From Janthinobacterium sp. LM6 (GTDB lineage: Bacteria; Pseudomonadota; Gammaproteobacteria; Burkholderiales; Burkholderiaceae_D): 64,000 bases of DNA. Both the position numbers and the translations under genes were made by a program. Shown here piece after piece: positions 36,507 to 48,344 of this stretch. Where the stretch lies: the NCBI RefSeq assembly GCF_002002885.1, contig NZ_CP019510.1:4836001-4900000 (forward strand). The letters are read 5' to 3'. Position 1 is the stretch's first letter. Every line of letters starts with the position of its first letter. The notes below the pieces were generated by a model. It worked only from the letters and a program-made list of their open reading frames with translations, searched no databases and was not told the origin of the DNA.

Positions 36507-38288
36507 TTAGAAAGTACGTGGTTTCGGTTTGAAGGTATCAACCGTCAGCGGCTTGGTCACGACTGGCTTGTATTCCAGTCGGTTGCCTTCCGAATACCAC
36601 AGAGTGTGCTTCATCCAGTTGTCGTCGTCACGTTGCGGATGGTCGTCCTGGGCGTGCGCGCCGCGCGATTCCTTGCGGGCTGCTGCCGAGACGATGGTCG
36701 CTTTCGCCGTTTCGATCAGGTTGTCCAGCTCCAGCGCTTCCACGCGGGCCGTGTTGAACACCATCGATTTGTCCTTGAACGAGACGTGCTTGCGGCGCTC
36801 GTCAAGCTTCATGATTTCGATCACGCCCTGGTCCAGCATCGCGTCGGTACGGAACACGCCACAGTACTTCTGCATGGTGGCGCGAATCTCGTTCGCCACG
36901 CCCTGCACGGTTTCCGTGCCGGTCGAGTTTTCCAGGCGCGCCAGGCGGCCCATGGCGAAATCGGCAGCGTCGGCTGGCAACGACTTGTTTTCCTTGGCTT
37001 TCAGGCCGCTGTTGACGATGTGGTTACCGGCCGCGCGGCCGAAGACCACCAGGTCGAGCAGCGAGTTCGTGCCCAGGCGGTTGGCGCCGTGCACGGAGAC
37101 GCAGGCGCATTCGCCGATCGCGTACAGGCCGTTGACGACTTTCGCCGAATTGTCCGGACCGGTCGGGGTGACGACCTGGCCGTGGATGTTCGTCGGAATG
37201 CCGCCCATCTGGTAGTGAATCGTCGGCACGACAGGAATCGGTTCCTTGGTGGCATCGACGTTGGCGAACTTGTGGCCGATTTCCAGGATCGACGGCAGGC
37301 GCTTGGCGATGGTATCGGCGCCGATATGGCGCAGGTCCAGCATCACGTGGTCCTTGTTCGGACCGCAGCCGCGGCCTTCCTTGATTTCCTGGTCCATCGA
37401 ACGCGAAACGAAGTCGCGCGGCGCCAGATCCTTCAAGGTTGGCGCATAGCGCTCCATGAAGCGCTCGCCTTCGCTATTGATCAGGATGCCGCCTTCGCCG
37501 CGCACGCCTTCGGTGATCAATACGCCCGCGCCGGCCACGCCGGTCGGGTGGAACTGCCAGAATTCCATGTCCTGCAGCGGCAGGCCGGCGCGTGCCGCCA
37601 TGCCCATGCCGTCGCCGGTGTTGATGAAGGCATTGGTCGACGCGGCAAAGATACGGCCTGCGCCGCCCGTTGCCATGACCGTCGTTTTTGCTTCCAGGAT
37701 CATGCATTCGCCGGTTTCCATTTCCAGCGCAACAACACCGATCACGTCGCCGTCGGCGTCACGGATCAGATCGAGTGCCATCCATTCGACGAAGAAGTGC
37801 GTACGGGCGCGCACGTTGCGCTGGTACAGGGTGTGCAACAGGGCGTGACCGGTACGGTCGGCTGCCGCGCAAGCGCGCTGCACCGGCTTTTCGCCGAAGT
37901 GGGCCGTGTGGCCGCCGAAAGGACGCTGATAGATGGTGCCGTCAGGGTTGCGGTCGAATGGCATGCCGAAGTGTTCCAGCTCGTACACGACCTTCGGTGC
38001 TTCGCGGCACATGAATTCGATGGCATCCTGGTCGCCCAGATAGTCGCCGCCCTTGACGGTGTCGAACATATGCCAGAACCAGTTGTCTTCGGCCATGTTG
38101 CCGAGCGACGCGCCGATACCGCCCTGCGCCGCAACAGTGTGCGAACGGGTCGGGAAAACTTTCGACAGGACAGCGACGTTCAGACCGGCTTCAGCCAGCT
38201 GCAACGACGCGCGCATGCCGGAACCGCCGGCGCCAACGATTACCGCATCAAAGCGGCGGGTAGGGATTGCAGATTTATATGCTGCCAC
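36507..38288 (-). CDS. sdhA: Succinate dehydrogenase flavoprotein subunit
   Basis: Oxidises succinate to fumarate. The 593-residue protein begins with a GTG at 38286-38288 ([24 protein letters not shown]) preceded by GGAGTG. The frame is open about 62 codons further upstream, but that part overlaps sdhD and does not match the family. FAD is attached at His50 in [10 protein letters not shown]. The active-site arginine/histidine region includes [15 protein letters not shown], and the substrate-binding part has [19 protein letters not shown]. It follows sdhD by 2 bp. Confidence 0.96.
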   Translation of the reverse strand: MAAYKSAIPTRRFDAVIVGAGGSGMRASLQLAEAGLNVAVLSKVFPTRSHTVAAQGGIGASLGNMAEDNWFWHMFDTVKGGDYLGDQDAIEFMCREAPKVVYELEHFGMPFDRNPDGTIYQRPFGGHTAHFGEKPVQRACAAADRTGHALLHTLYQRNVRARTHFFVEWMALDLIRDADGDVIGVVALEMETGECMILEAKTTVMATGGAGRIFAASTNAFINTGDGMGMAARAGLPLQDMEFWQFHPTGVAGAGVLITEGVRGEGGILINSEGERFMERYAPTLKDLAPRDFVSRSMDQEIKEGRGCGPNKDHVMLDLRHIGADTIAKRLPSILEIGHKFANVDATKEPIPVVPTIHYQMGGIPTNIHGQVVTPTGPDNSAKVVNGLYAIGECACVSVHGANRLGTNSLLDLVVFGRAAGNHIVNSGLKAKENKSLPADAADFAMGRLARLENSTGTETVQGVANEIRATMQKYCGVFRTDAMLDQGVIEIMKLDERRKHVSFKDKSMVFNTARVEALELDNLIETAKATIVSAAARKESRGAHAQDDHPQRDDDNWMKHTLWYSEGNRLEYKPVVTKPLTVDTFKPKPRTF

Positions 38289-38290
38289 GA

Positions 38291-38656
38291 TTACACACTC
38301 CAGAGTATCTGTACCGTCCAGCCGGCACAAGCGATCAACCACAGCATGGTGGCAATTTGCAGGGTCATGCGGAGGCCAACGCTTTTCACGTAGTCCATCC
38401 AGATATTGCGTACGCCGACCCATGCGTGGTAGAACAGGGCGACAAACGTCACCAGGCTGAATAATTTGAACCATTGCTGTGCAAACAATCCTGCCCAGCC
38501 TTCATAGCTGAAGTTGCTGCCGGTCAGGAAGGCGATCAGCAGGATGGCGACGTAGGCCACCATGACGAGGGCAGTGACGCGTTGCGCCAGCCAGTCGCGC
38601 AAGCCGTAATGGGCGCCGACGACGAGGCGTTTCGGTCCGATGTTATTGTTTGCCAT
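38291..38656 (-). CDS. sdhD: Succinate dehydrogenase membrane anchor subunit SdhD
   Basis: A 121-residue hydrophobic anchor with three transmembrane helices. The heme/quinone region includes [19 protein letters not shown], whose histidine is the expected heme b ligand position. The start at 38654-38656 (MANNNIGPK) overlaps the sdhC stop as TAATG, so translation is coupled. Confidence 0.93.
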   Translation of the reverse strand: MANNNIGPKRLVVGAHYGLRDWLAQRVTALVMVAYVAILLIAFLTGSNFSYEGWAGLFAQQWFKLFSLVTFVALFYHAWVGVRNIWMDYVKSVGLRMTLQIATMLWLIACAGWTVQILWSV

Positions 38657-39078
38657 TAAAATACTCCAAACAGTTTCAAAGCGACCAGAGCGGTCAGTAC
38701 CAGGCTGATCACCAGAACGAACTTGGCGGTATTGCGCGCGGGTTCTTTCTCGGCGGCGACGTGCACGTCCATGAGCAAGTGGCGGATGCCGGCGCAGAAG
38801 TGATGCAGGAAGGCCCAGACCAGACCCAGCGTGATCAGCTTGACGAACCAGTGCGAGGCGATGCCCTGGAAGTAGGCGTAGGACATTTCGGAACGCAGGC
38901 TCAGTTCCAGCATGTACAGGATGCATGGCAGCAGGGCGAAAATGATGATGCCGCTGATACGATGCAGGATCGAGACGATGGCGCCGATCGCCATGCGGTA
39001 GTTCGACAATTCGGTAACATGGATGTTACGGAATTGCGGCCGTTCTTTTTTTGGTACTTCTCTTACGGCTTCAGACAT
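38656..39078 (-). CDS. sdhC: Succinate dehydrogenase cytochrome b556 subunit SdhC
   Basis: A 140-residue membrane subunit with three helices. It contains the family signatures RPQFRNIHVTELSNYRMAIGAIVSILHRISG (quinone-site Ser/Arg) and HHFCAGIRHLLMD (heme-binding His). I use the ATG at 39076-39078 (MSEAVREV), which has GGGAGG nine bases upstream. It is the first gene of the sdhCDAB-sdhE-gltA unit. Confidence 0.95.
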   Translation of the reverse strand: MSEAVREVPKKERPQFRNIHVTELSNYRMAIGAIVSILHRISGIIIFALLPCILYMLELSLRSEMSYAYFQGIASHWFVKLITLGLVWAFLHHFCAGIRHLLMDVHVAAEKEPARNTAKFVLVISLVLTALVALKLFGVF

Positions 39079-39384
39079 AACAAAAACCTCCCCTTTGAAT
39101 TTCAACTAAATATTGAAGCCGCGATTTTCGCCGATTTTCGCAACCCATACCAATATCTATTGTTACATATAACCAAAATGGTTTTTTACTACAAAATACC
39201 GCGCTACTTTCCGTAGTTCACGTAATTTAATTACAGAATCGCCGGCAAAACACGGCCCGCCGGGGCGGGCCATGCTGTCGCTGCGCTTTCCGTTGTCTCC
39301 GTTGCCCGCCTTGCGGCAGGCATCTTGCAAGCGATGCACTTCAGCCTTGCTGCTTGTCCGGACGCCCACGGGCGCCCCGCCGCT
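39079..39384. promoter_or_regulatory. sdhC upstream region with inverted repeats
   Basis: An AT-rich gap holds the sdhC promoter on the minus strand. I cannot assign the boxes. It contains AACCA-AAA-TGGTT (39171-39183), a possible operator. GGCCCGCC (39254-39261) pairs with GGCGGGCC (39264-39271) and is followed on the minus strand by GTGTTTTG, so it is a likely terminator for the GntR gene. No gene is visible. Confidence 0.45.
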
Positions 39385-40278
39385 TCAGCTGAGTTCATTC
39401 TGATAATGATGGCGACTGGTCAGGTACAGGCCCCGGCGCAGTTCGACCGGCTTGTCGCCGTAGGTAAACGACACGCGCTCGGAACTGAGCAGGGGCGTGC
39501 CGAGGTCGATATTTAACAATTGCGCGGCGCCCGCGTCGGCGCACACGGCGCGGATCTGCTCGGACGCGCGGATCATGCGCGTGCCGAATTCCGTTTCGAA
39601 CAGGCCATACATGGGACCCTTGTACTCCACCAGGCGCTCGGCCGTCAGGCCCTTGAAGATCAGGCCGGGCAGCCACAATTCCTCGACGATGGTCGGCACG
39701 CCGTCGAAATACTGCACGCGCTTGATGAAGATCACGGCGTCGCCGGACTTCAGGTCCATCAGGCGCGCCACGTCGGCCGGCGCGCGCACGCGCTTGACCT
39801 CAATAAACTTGCTTTCGGGATAATGCGGCACGCCCTCGTCCGGCACCAGGCGCAGGAAGCGGAAATGCGCGCGCGCCTCATGGTGGGTGGAAACGAAGGT
39901 GCCCTTGCCCTGGCGGCGCATGACGAGATTCTCGGCGGCCAGTTCATCGATGGCCTTGCGCACCGTGCCCTGGCTGACCTTGAAACGGCCCGCCAGCTCG
40001 ACCTCGCTGGGAATCAGTTCGCCCGGCTTCCATTCGCCCGATTGCAGGCTCTGCGTGATGAGCGCCTTGATCTGCTGGTACAGGGGACTGAAGGTGGGCG
40101 AAGCATTCGCGGCAGGCGCGGGCACGGCGGTGGTGGCAGTGGTATTGACGCTGGCGACAGGGGCGGCGGCGGTGCTGGCCGCTGCGGCAACAGGCGTGGC
40201 CGGGGTGCCCGCGGTCGGACTGACCGCCCCGCTTGCAGCAGTGGCATTGTTGGTCAGATTGGACGAGGCGGAATTCAT
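39385..40278 (-). CDS. GntR/HutC-type regulator with UTRA domain, likely TCA regulator
   Basis: A 297-residue protein. The first 60 residues are an unusual Ala/Thr/Pro-rich low-complexity leader. The GntR wHTH (about 62-130) has PLYQQIKALITQSLQSGEWKPGELIPSEVELAGRFKVSQGTVRKAIDELA, and a UTRA effector-binding domain follows (about 140-297). I use the ATG at 40276-40278; a GTG at 40296 is an alternative. It lies between sdhC and mdh, both TCA genes, and faces mdh across a region with a perfect TCTTATATAAGA-type palindrome. Control of sdh/mdh and of itself is inference from this layout. Confidence 0.88.
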   Translation of the reverse strand: MNSASSNLTNNATAASGAVSPTAGTPATPVAAAASTAAAPVASVNTTATTAVPAPAANASPTFSPLYQQIKALITQSLQSGEWKPGELIPSEVELAGRFKVSQGTVRKAIDELAAENLVMRRQGKGTFVSTHHEARAHFRFLRLVPDEGVPHYPESKFIEVKRVRAPADVARLMDLKSGDAVIFIKRVQYFDGVPTIVEELWLPGLIFKGLTAERLVEYKGPMYGLFETEFGTRMIRASEQIRAVCADAGAAQLLNIDLGTPLLSSERVSFTYGDKPVELRRGLYLTSRHHYQNELS

Positions 40279-40335
40279 AGTCCGACATTTCAACACAAAT
40301 CACTGCCCGCGTCCAGTAAAACACACGTAGTTATC

Positions 40336-40351
40336 TGTCTTATATAAGACA
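40336..40351. promoter_or_regulatory. Perfect 16-bp palindrome, likely GntR operator
   Basis: TGTCTTATATAAGACA is perfectly self-complementary and sits 10 bp upstream of the mdh -35 box and 58 bp upstream of the GntR start. HutC/GntR proteins bind AT-centred palindromes of this kind. Confidence 0.7.
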
Positions 40352-40361
40352 TAAGATAGGA

Positions 40362-40390
40362 TTGACAGATAGAGATCGGAGGCCTAAACT
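40362..40390 (+). promoter_or_regulatory. Sigma-70 promoter for mdh
   Basis: TTGACA (40362-40367) and TAAACT (40385-40390) are separated by exactly 17 bp. The consensus -35 and spacing make this the clearest promoter in the window. Confidence 0.7.
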
Positions 40391-40583
40391 GCCCTCGATA
40401 AAACTTGTGAGCCAGCGTTTTATGTTGTCGGCCAGCCACTCTGGCCTCGTGCAGCACAAGCGTGACGGCAGCGTACGCCAGCAATTCGGTGGCGCGTGCC
40501 GGTTTTGGTATCATTATAGTTTTTCCGGATAAGCGTAAGCCCAGCTTCAAGCCCGTTTTCTTTCCCATTTTTGGAGATTCATC

Positions 40584-41573
40584 ATGGCTAAAACCCCAAT
40601 GCGTGTTGCAGTGACCGGCGCCGCCGGCCAGATCGGCTACGCCCTGTTGTTCCGCATCGCCAATGGCGACATGCTCGGCAAAGACCAGCCTGTCATCTTG
40701 CAACTGCTTGAAATCCCGGACGAAAAAGCCCAGAAGGCGCTCAAGGGCGTGATGATGGAAATCGACGATTGCGCATTCCCGCTGCTGACGGAAATGACCG
40801 CCCACTCCGATCCGCTGACGGCATTCAAGGATGTCGACGTGGCCGTACTGGTTGGCGCGCGTCCACGCGGCCCAGGCATGGAACGCAAGGACCTGCTGGA
40901 AGCGAACGCCCAGATCTTCACCGTACAAGGCAAGGCGCTCGACGCCGTCGCTTCGCGCAATGTCAAAGTGCTGGTGGTCGGCAACCCTGCCAACACCAAC
41001 GCCTACATCGCCATGAAATCGGCACCATCGCTGCCGGCGAAAAACTTCACCGCCATGCTGCGCCTGGACCACAACCGCGCGCTGTCGCAAGTCGCTGCCA
41101 AGACCGGCACCGCCGTGAAAGACATCGAAAAGCTGACCGTCTGGGGCAACCACTCGCCAACGATGTACGCCGACTACCGCTTCGCCACCGTGAACGGCAA
41201 GGCTGTCAAGGACCTGATCAACGACCAGGAATGGAACGCCAACACCTTCCTGCCAACCGTCGGCAAGCGCGGCGCGGCCATCATCGAAGCGCGCGGCCTG
41301 TCGTCGGCAGCGTCGGCAGCGAACGCCGCCATTGACCACATCCATGACTGGATGCTGGGCACCGCCGGCAAGTGGACCACCATGGGCGTTCCTTCGGATG
41401 GCTCGTACGGCATTCCTGAAGGCACCGTGTTCGGCTTCCCGGTCACCACCGACAACGGTGAGTACACCATCGTTCAAGGTCTGGAAATCGATGCCTTCTC
41501 GCAAGAGCGCATCAACCTGACCCTGAAAGAACTGACCGAAGAGCGCGAAGGCGTGAAACACCTGCTGGCGTAA
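40584..41573 (+). CDS. mdh: Malate dehydrogenase
   Basis: NAD-dependent oxidation of malate to oxaloacetate. The 329-residue protein is of the long cytosolic-like type usual in betaproteobacteria. The NAD site is [24 protein letters not shown]. Substrate arginines lie in [17 protein letters not shown] and LRLDHNRA, and the catalytic His in [12 protein letters not shown]. It has its own promoter and faces the GntR gene. A GC-rich hairpin follows the stop. Confidence 0.97.
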   Translation: MAKTPMRVAVTGAAGQIGYALLFRIANGDMLGKDQPVILQLLEIPDEKAQKALKGVMMEIDDCAFPLLTEMTAHSDPLTAFKDVDVAVLVGARPRGPGMERKDLLEANAQIFTVQGKALDAVASRNVKVLVVGNPANTNAYIAMKSAPSLPAKNFTAMLRLDHNRALSQVAAKTGTAVKDIEKLTVWGNHSPTMYADYRFATVNGKAVKDLINDQEWNANTFLPTVGKRGAAIIEARGLSSAASAANAAIDHIHDWMLGTAGKWTTMGVPSDGSYGIPEGTVFGFPVTTDNGEYTIVQGLEIDAFSQERINLTLKELTEEREGVKHLLA

Positions 41574-41583
41574 ATCCAGTATT

Positions 41584-41606
41584 GGCGGCGCGGCCTGAGC
41601 GCCGCC
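41584..41606 (+). terminator. GC-rich hairpin after mdh
   Basis: GGCGGCGC (41584-41591) pairs with GCGCCGCC (41599-41606), 11 bp after the mdh stop. The nearest T-run (41644-41650) belongs to a second possible stem, so termination may be partial and allow readthrough into the lyase gene. Confidence 0.45.
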
Positions 41607-41684
41607 CGCCAAGAAGGCCGCCCTGCGAGATTCGCGGCGCGGCTGTTTTCTCAAGTAGTTTTTACCTGCAGAAATGCCTTAAGC

Positions 41685-42683
41685 ATGCACCCTTCCGAGG
41701 TTTTATTCCAAGGCAAACGCCAGCCGCTGTTGCTCGCCGCTTGCGACCACTACGCCGGCTCTGAAAAGCTGATGCGTAAATCGATTGCTTTGCAACAAGA
41801 GCTTGGCCCCCTGTTCGACATCACGTTCGACTGCGAAGACGGCGCCAGCGCCGGCAATGAAGAATCCCACGCCCTGATGATCGCCGGCCTGCTGGCCAGC
41901 GACGAGAACCAGTTCAACCGCATCGGCGTGCGCGTGCACGACGTCGACAGCCCGTTTTTCGCGCGCGACGTGGAAATCATCTGCACCGCCGCCTCGCGTC
42001 TGGCCTACATCGCCGTGCCCAAGGTGGGCGGCGTGCAGGACGCCATGCTGGCCATCGACCTGATCAACCTGCACGCGCGCCGCGCCGGCCGCGACAACCT
42101 GCCCGTGCATATCCTGATCGAGACGCATGGCGCGCTGCGCGACGCCTATGCGATCGCCGCCCTGCCCCAGGTCGAATGCCTGTCCTTCGGCATCATGGAT
42201 TTCGTCTCGGCCCACTACGGCGCCATTCCCGCCGCCGCCATGCGCACGCCGGGCCAGTTTACGCACCCGCTGGTGGTGCGCGCCAAGCTCGAAGTGGCGG
42301 CTGCCTGCCACGCGCACGGCAAGGTGCCATCGCACAACGTGACGACCGACGTGCGCGATTCGGCCGTGGTGGCGAATGATGCCCAGCGCGCTACTGCCGA
42401 GTTCGGCTATACGCGCATGTGGAGCATCCACCCGGACCAGATCAAGCCCATCATCAAGGCCTTCACGCCGCGCCTGTCCGAAGTCAACGAGGCCAGCAAC
42501 ATCCTCAATGAAGCGCTGCGCGCCAACTGGGGACCGATTGCGCAAAATGGCCGCTTGCACGACCGCGCCAGCTACCGATATTATTGGACCGTTTTGCAAC
42601 GCGCCAAACTGGCAGGCCTCGGCCTGCCCGAGGCGGCCGCTGCATTACTCAACGCCCCCTCTTCCAGCACCACTGAAAACTGA
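41685..42683 (+). CDS. HpcH/HpaI (CitE-like) CoA-ester lyase
   Basis: TIM-barrel lyase related to the citrate lyase beta subunit and malyl-CoA/citramalyl-CoA lyases, 332 residues. Acidic metal ligands are expected in FDCEDGASAGNEE and in IETHGALRDAYAIAALPQVECLSFGIMDF. The C-terminal segment GYTRMWSIHPDQIKPI is also typical of the family. No citrate lyase alpha or acyl-carrier partner is nearby, so it is a stand-alone enzyme. Its place between mdh and acnA suggests a link to C4/C5 acid metabolism. The exact substrate cannot be read from sequence. Confidence 0.85.
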   Translation: MHPSEVLFQGKRQPLLLAACDHYAGSEKLMRKSIALQQELGPLFDITFDCEDGASAGNEESHALMIAGLLASDENQFNRIGVRVHDVDSPFFARDVEIICTAASRLAYIAVPKVGGVQDAMLAIDLINLHARRAGRDNLPVHILIETHGALRDAYAIAALPQVECLSFGIMDFVSAHYGAIPAAAMRTPGQFTHPLVVRAKLEVAAACHAHGKVPSHNVTTDVRDSAVVANDAQRATAEFGYTRMWSIHPDQIKPIIKAFTPRLSEVNEASNILNEALRANWGPIAQNGRLHDRASYRYYWTVLQRAKLAGLGLPEAAAALLNAPSSSTTEN

Positions 42684-42696
42684 CAGGAATTACACG

Positions 42697-43242
42697 ATGT
42701 CCCTCTCCAAATTAGCAATTGCCTGCAGCGTCGCGCTGGGCGCCATGACCCTCACGCTGGCGCCGGCCAGCTTCGCCGCCACGGCAGAGGCAAATCCCAA
42801 GGCAGTCAAGGCCAAGCCAAAGGCCAAGGCCAAGGCCACCAAGGCCGCCGCCAAGGAAGCGCATCCGCTCGCCATGTCGGTCGCCGACAAGGAAGAGTCC
42901 GACGAGCCGGACACCGCTGGCTCGGCTTCCACCGATTTCAATTGTGAACTTGGTAATAAAATTACCATCTACACCAATGCGACCGACGACAAACACATCG
43001 CCCTGCGCTGGAAGAAGCGCCTGCACCGCCTGAGCCGCGTTGGCACCACCACCGGCGCCAACCGCTTCGAGAACCGTTTGTATGGTCTCGTCTGGATCGG
43101 CATCCCGGCCAAAGGCATGCTGCTCGATTCCAAGCAGGGCCGCCAGCTGGCCAATGAATGCAAGGATGCGGAGCAAGCCAAGCCGGCGGCAGTGGTGGAA
43201 GCCGCGCCATCGCTGGGCGTGTTGCCGGCGACCGGCGGCTGA
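42697..43242 (+). CDS. Secreted protein with possible MliC-like lysozyme-inhibitor fold
   Basis: A 181-residue protein with a signal peptide cut near APASFA|ATAEA, then a Lys/Ala-rich segment (KAVKAKPKAKAKATKAAAKEAH). A compact domain follows at about 82-160 with two cysteines (FNCELGNKI and LANECKD). The pattern of N-terminal FxCxxG, a beta-rich core with RFENRLYGLVWIG, and a final Cys resembles MliC/PliC C-type lysozyme inhibitors. I rate that as a suggestion only. AGGAAT precedes the ATG, which lies 14 bp after the lyase stop, so cotranscription is likely. Confidence 0.65.
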   Translation: MSLSKLAIACSVALGAMTLTLAPASFAATAEANPKAVKAKPKAKAKATKAAAKEAHPLAMSVADKEESDEPDTAGSASTDFNCELGNKITIYTNATDDKHIALRWKKRLHRLSRVGTTTGANRFENRLYGLVWIGIPAKGMLLDSKQGRQLANECKDAEQAKPAAVVEAAPSLGVLPATGG

Positions 43243-43330
43243 TGTGAGCAGCAAGGGCCTCTTCGGGGGCTCAGTCATGTTTTGTAATTTGAATAATCAA
43301 TAAATAGACGATACCCAACAAGGAGAGGTC

Positions 43331-46051
<2,721 letters not shown>

Positions 46052-46075
46052 TCAGCCCAGCTGTGAGGTAAGATA

Positions 46076-46106
46076 AAAGCGCCGGTTCCGACCGGCGCTT
46101 TTTTTT
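46076..46106 (+). terminator. Intrinsic terminator of acnA
   Basis: AGCGCCGGT (46078-46086) pairs with ACCGGCGCT (46091-46099) around TCCG and is followed by a run of eight T. Confidence 0.92.
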
Positions 46107-46265
46107 CGTCCCGGCACCCCGTTTTTCCTTGAAATTCAGACTATTGGCATGATCTAAGGACAGCTTACGTATTGCGTGCGGCTGAATCCTCTACAATACG
46201 GTTATAAGGGTTTATCATTGTTTGACTGATCCATTTTTTTCACTTTCCGAGACTCTTATCCCGCT

Positions 46266-47519
46266 ATGCGTCGTCCTTCCAAAGATTCATCCCATAAACT
46301 GACTGCCGACAGCCAGCGCCTGGTCACCTTTGCCCAGGCGATCGTACAGGCAGCCAGCCGTCTCGAAGAGCGGTCCTGGGAACACAGCCTGGATACGCAG
46401 CTCCAGAAATTACTCAAAACCGGCCACCAGGACACCATCGACAACACCCTGGGCAGCCTGTTCAAGGAAGACTTGAACGCCTACGACGTGCTGATGGACT
46501 GCGTTGAAGCCGTCAGCGAATCAACCGTCGTCACGCATGAAGACGTGCGCCACGACGCCCTGCTGGTCGCCGTGCCCATCCTCGCGTGGACGCGCTTTTC
46601 CATCGCCTCCGGCCCCATGGCCGGCGACGCGCACGGCGTGCTGTCGGCGCATTTCGCCGCCCACCTGCTGGCAGACGGCACGAAGATGGCCATGGCGCCG
46701 ACCCTGTATTCGATCGATCAGTTGCCGCGCAGCCACGTCGAAACCTATGCCAAGACGCAAAAACTGGCACTGGCCGCTCTGAAAGGCACGGCCGTCAAGC
46801 CCTCGAGCAAAGAGGCGGAAACGGCGCCCTTCCTGGCCGATACGCGCTACCTGCTGGTGGCCGTGGTGGCCCCAAGCGGCGCCCCCCTGTTCCGCTGGCA
46901 AACGCCAGCCAGCCAGCCCGACTTCATCAAGGAGCGCAGCGCCGCCCTGGAGCAATGGCGCACGCAGGCGACGCCGACGATTGCCCGCCTGCTGCCGGGC
47001 TGCGGCCTGGAACTGCTGCTGCCGGAAGCGTACTACGTGGCCTGCCGCGAAGCGGACAAGCTGATCCGTCCCGTCTCCGTGCGCGCCGCCGTGCACTACC
47101 TGACGCACACGCTGGCCATCGAGCCGTCGGAATTGCGCGCCGTCATCGCCGGCTTCGGCGAGGAAGCGGCCGATGGCCAAGTGGACGAGTACCGCATCGC
47201 CTTCACCCTGCGCCAGGCGCCGGACGTCATCTACGGCATCGTCTGGCCCCTGTACGGCCAGGAAGACGAGGATGGCACGCCGATCGAAGGCCTGATCCAG
47301 GTCGGCATCGCCGCGCTGGACAAGCAAAAGACACCGGTCGATGAGATTATCGAGCATCTGAACGCCGCCGGCGTGACGCAGATCAAGCGCCATGCGGAAC
47401 GTTTTGTCGGTGAATACTGCGACGACTGCGGCGCACCGCTGTTTGCCGACCCCGTGGGCGAGCTGGCGCATGCGGAAATGCCGGAAGATACGCCGCAAGG
47501 CACCGAGCATTTCCATTAA
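46266..47519 (+). CDS. DUF2863 family protein
   Basis: A 417-residue cytoplasmic protein of a family restricted mainly to betaproteobacteria, function unknown. The visible features are an N-terminal helical region (1-90), a central segment with LPGCGLELLLPEAYYVACREADKLIRPVSVRAAVHYL, and a CxxC pair near the C-terminus (GEYCDDCGAPLF) that could bind metal. It stands alone between two strong terminators. Confidence 0.85.
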   Translation: MRRPSKDSSHKLTADSQRLVTFAQAIVQAASRLEERSWEHSLDTQLQKLLKTGHQDTIDNTLGSLFKEDLNAYDVLMDCVEAVSESTVVTHEDVRHDALLVAVPILAWTRFSIASGPMAGDAHGVLSAHFAAHLLADGTKMAMAPTLYSIDQLPRSHVETYAKTQKLALAALKGTAVKPSSKEAETAPFLADTRYLLVAVVAPSGAPLFRWQTPASQPDFIKERSAALEQWRTQATPTIARLLPGCGLELLLPEAYYVACREADKLIRPVSVRAAVHYLTHTLAIEPSELRAVIAGFGEEAADGQVDEYRIAFTLRQAPDVIYGIVWPLYGQEDEDGTPIEGLIQVGIAALDKQKTPVDEIIEHLNAAGVTQIKRHAERFVGEYCDDCGAPLFADPVGELAHAEMPEDTPQGTEHFH

Positions 47520-47533
47520 TTGATGACGCATCG

Positions 47534-47563
47534 GGCCGGAAGCTTTCTTCCGGCCTTTTTTTT
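47534..47563 (+). terminator. Intrinsic terminator of the DUF2863 gene
   Basis: GGCCGGAAG (47534-47542) pairs with CTTCCGGCC (47547-47555) around CTTT and is followed by eight T. Confidence 0.92.
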
Positions 47564-47576
47564 GCCCCGGCCGCCG

Positions 47577-48344
47577 ATGAATTCCAGCCCAGCCTCGCTC
47601 TCTCCGCTGCGGCCAGCATTGCTGGCGCTGTCGTTCCCCATGCTGGCAATGTTGCTGGCGAGCGCATTCATCGCCATGCGCGTCATGGGCACGCTGGGTC
47701 CGTTGAGTTTGTTCTGGATGCTGCCGCTGAGTTTTTGCGTGATGGCGGCCTTGCCATGGATCTTGCTGTCGCCGCACGGACGGCGCAGCATCGGCTTGCA
47801 AGCGCCCTCGGGCAAGGCGCCCTATGCCCTGGCGCTGGCCTGCGGCGCGGCGGCCGCACTTCTATGCTTTACGCTGGGCATGCTGCTGTATGGCACCACG
47901 CCGGACAACTGGTTTGTCAGCATAGCAAGCAGCTTTCGCCGTACGGCCCCCACGGCCGGACTGAACGTCTGGATGCTGCACTTGATGATTACCGTGCCGG
48001 CCTGCATCTTCAGTCCGATCGGCGAGGAGATTTTCTTTCGCGGCGTGCTGCAAAAGGCGCTGGAGGAAAAACTGTCCGTGCGCGTCAGCACCTGCATTGA
48101 AGCAGGGCTGTTCGGCCTGGCACACCTGTGCCACCATGGCTTGAGCATGACGGCTGCCGGCCTGTCGCTAAATGCGGACTCGGCAGCAGTATGGGTGACG
48201 CTGATGTTTGCGACAGCCTGCCTGTTCGCGTGGCTGCGGCGCCGCCATGCTTCGCTACGGCCAGCGATGGCGGCACACGCGGCATTCAATCTGACGATGA
48301 ATGCCATGATTTTCCAGTTTCTGTGGCCAACATCACCACTGTGA
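47577..48344 (+). CDS. CPBP-family intramembrane glutamic endopeptidase
   Basis: An integral membrane protein of 255 residues with about seven to eight helices and the CPBP (Rce1-like/Abi) catalytic motifs. Glu150-Glu151-x-x-x-Arg155 lies in GEEIFFRG and His183 in FGLAHLCHH. Members process prenylated or small peptides and serve in bacteriocin self-immunity or other membrane roles; the substrate is unknown here. The frame opens at 47520, but I use the ATG at 47577 because the upstream terminator would otherwise lie inside the gene. Its 3' end overlaps the convergent CYTH gene by 12 bp. Confidence 0.85.
   Translation: MNSSPASLSPLRPALLALSFPMLAMLLASAFIAMRVMGTLGPLSLFWMLPLSFCVMAALPWILLSPHGRRSIGLQAPSGKAPYALALACGAAAALLCFTLGMLLYGTTPDNWFVSIASSFRRTAPTAGLNVWMLHLMITVPACIFSPIGEEIFFRGVLQKALEEKLSVRVSTCIEAGLFGLAHLCHHGLSMTAAGLSLNADSAAVWVTLMFATACLFAWLRRRHASLRPAMAAHAAFNLTMNAMIFQFLWPTSPL

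Larger units (their letters stand above)
40279..40583. promoter_or_regulatory. Divergent GntR-mdh control region
   Basis: This 305-bp gap holds the palindrome at 40336-40351 and a strong promoter at 40362-40390 reading toward mdh. That leaves an mdh leader of about 190 nt. Within the leader, GGCCAG-(CCACT)-CTGGCC near 40433-40449 can form a hairpin. No gene is visible. Confidence 0.5.

Noticed and set aside
38289..38474. N-terminal extension of sdhA
   Set aside because: The stretch overlaps sdhD in another frame and does not match the flavoprotein family. A GTG with a good ribosome-binding site at 38288 is preferred.
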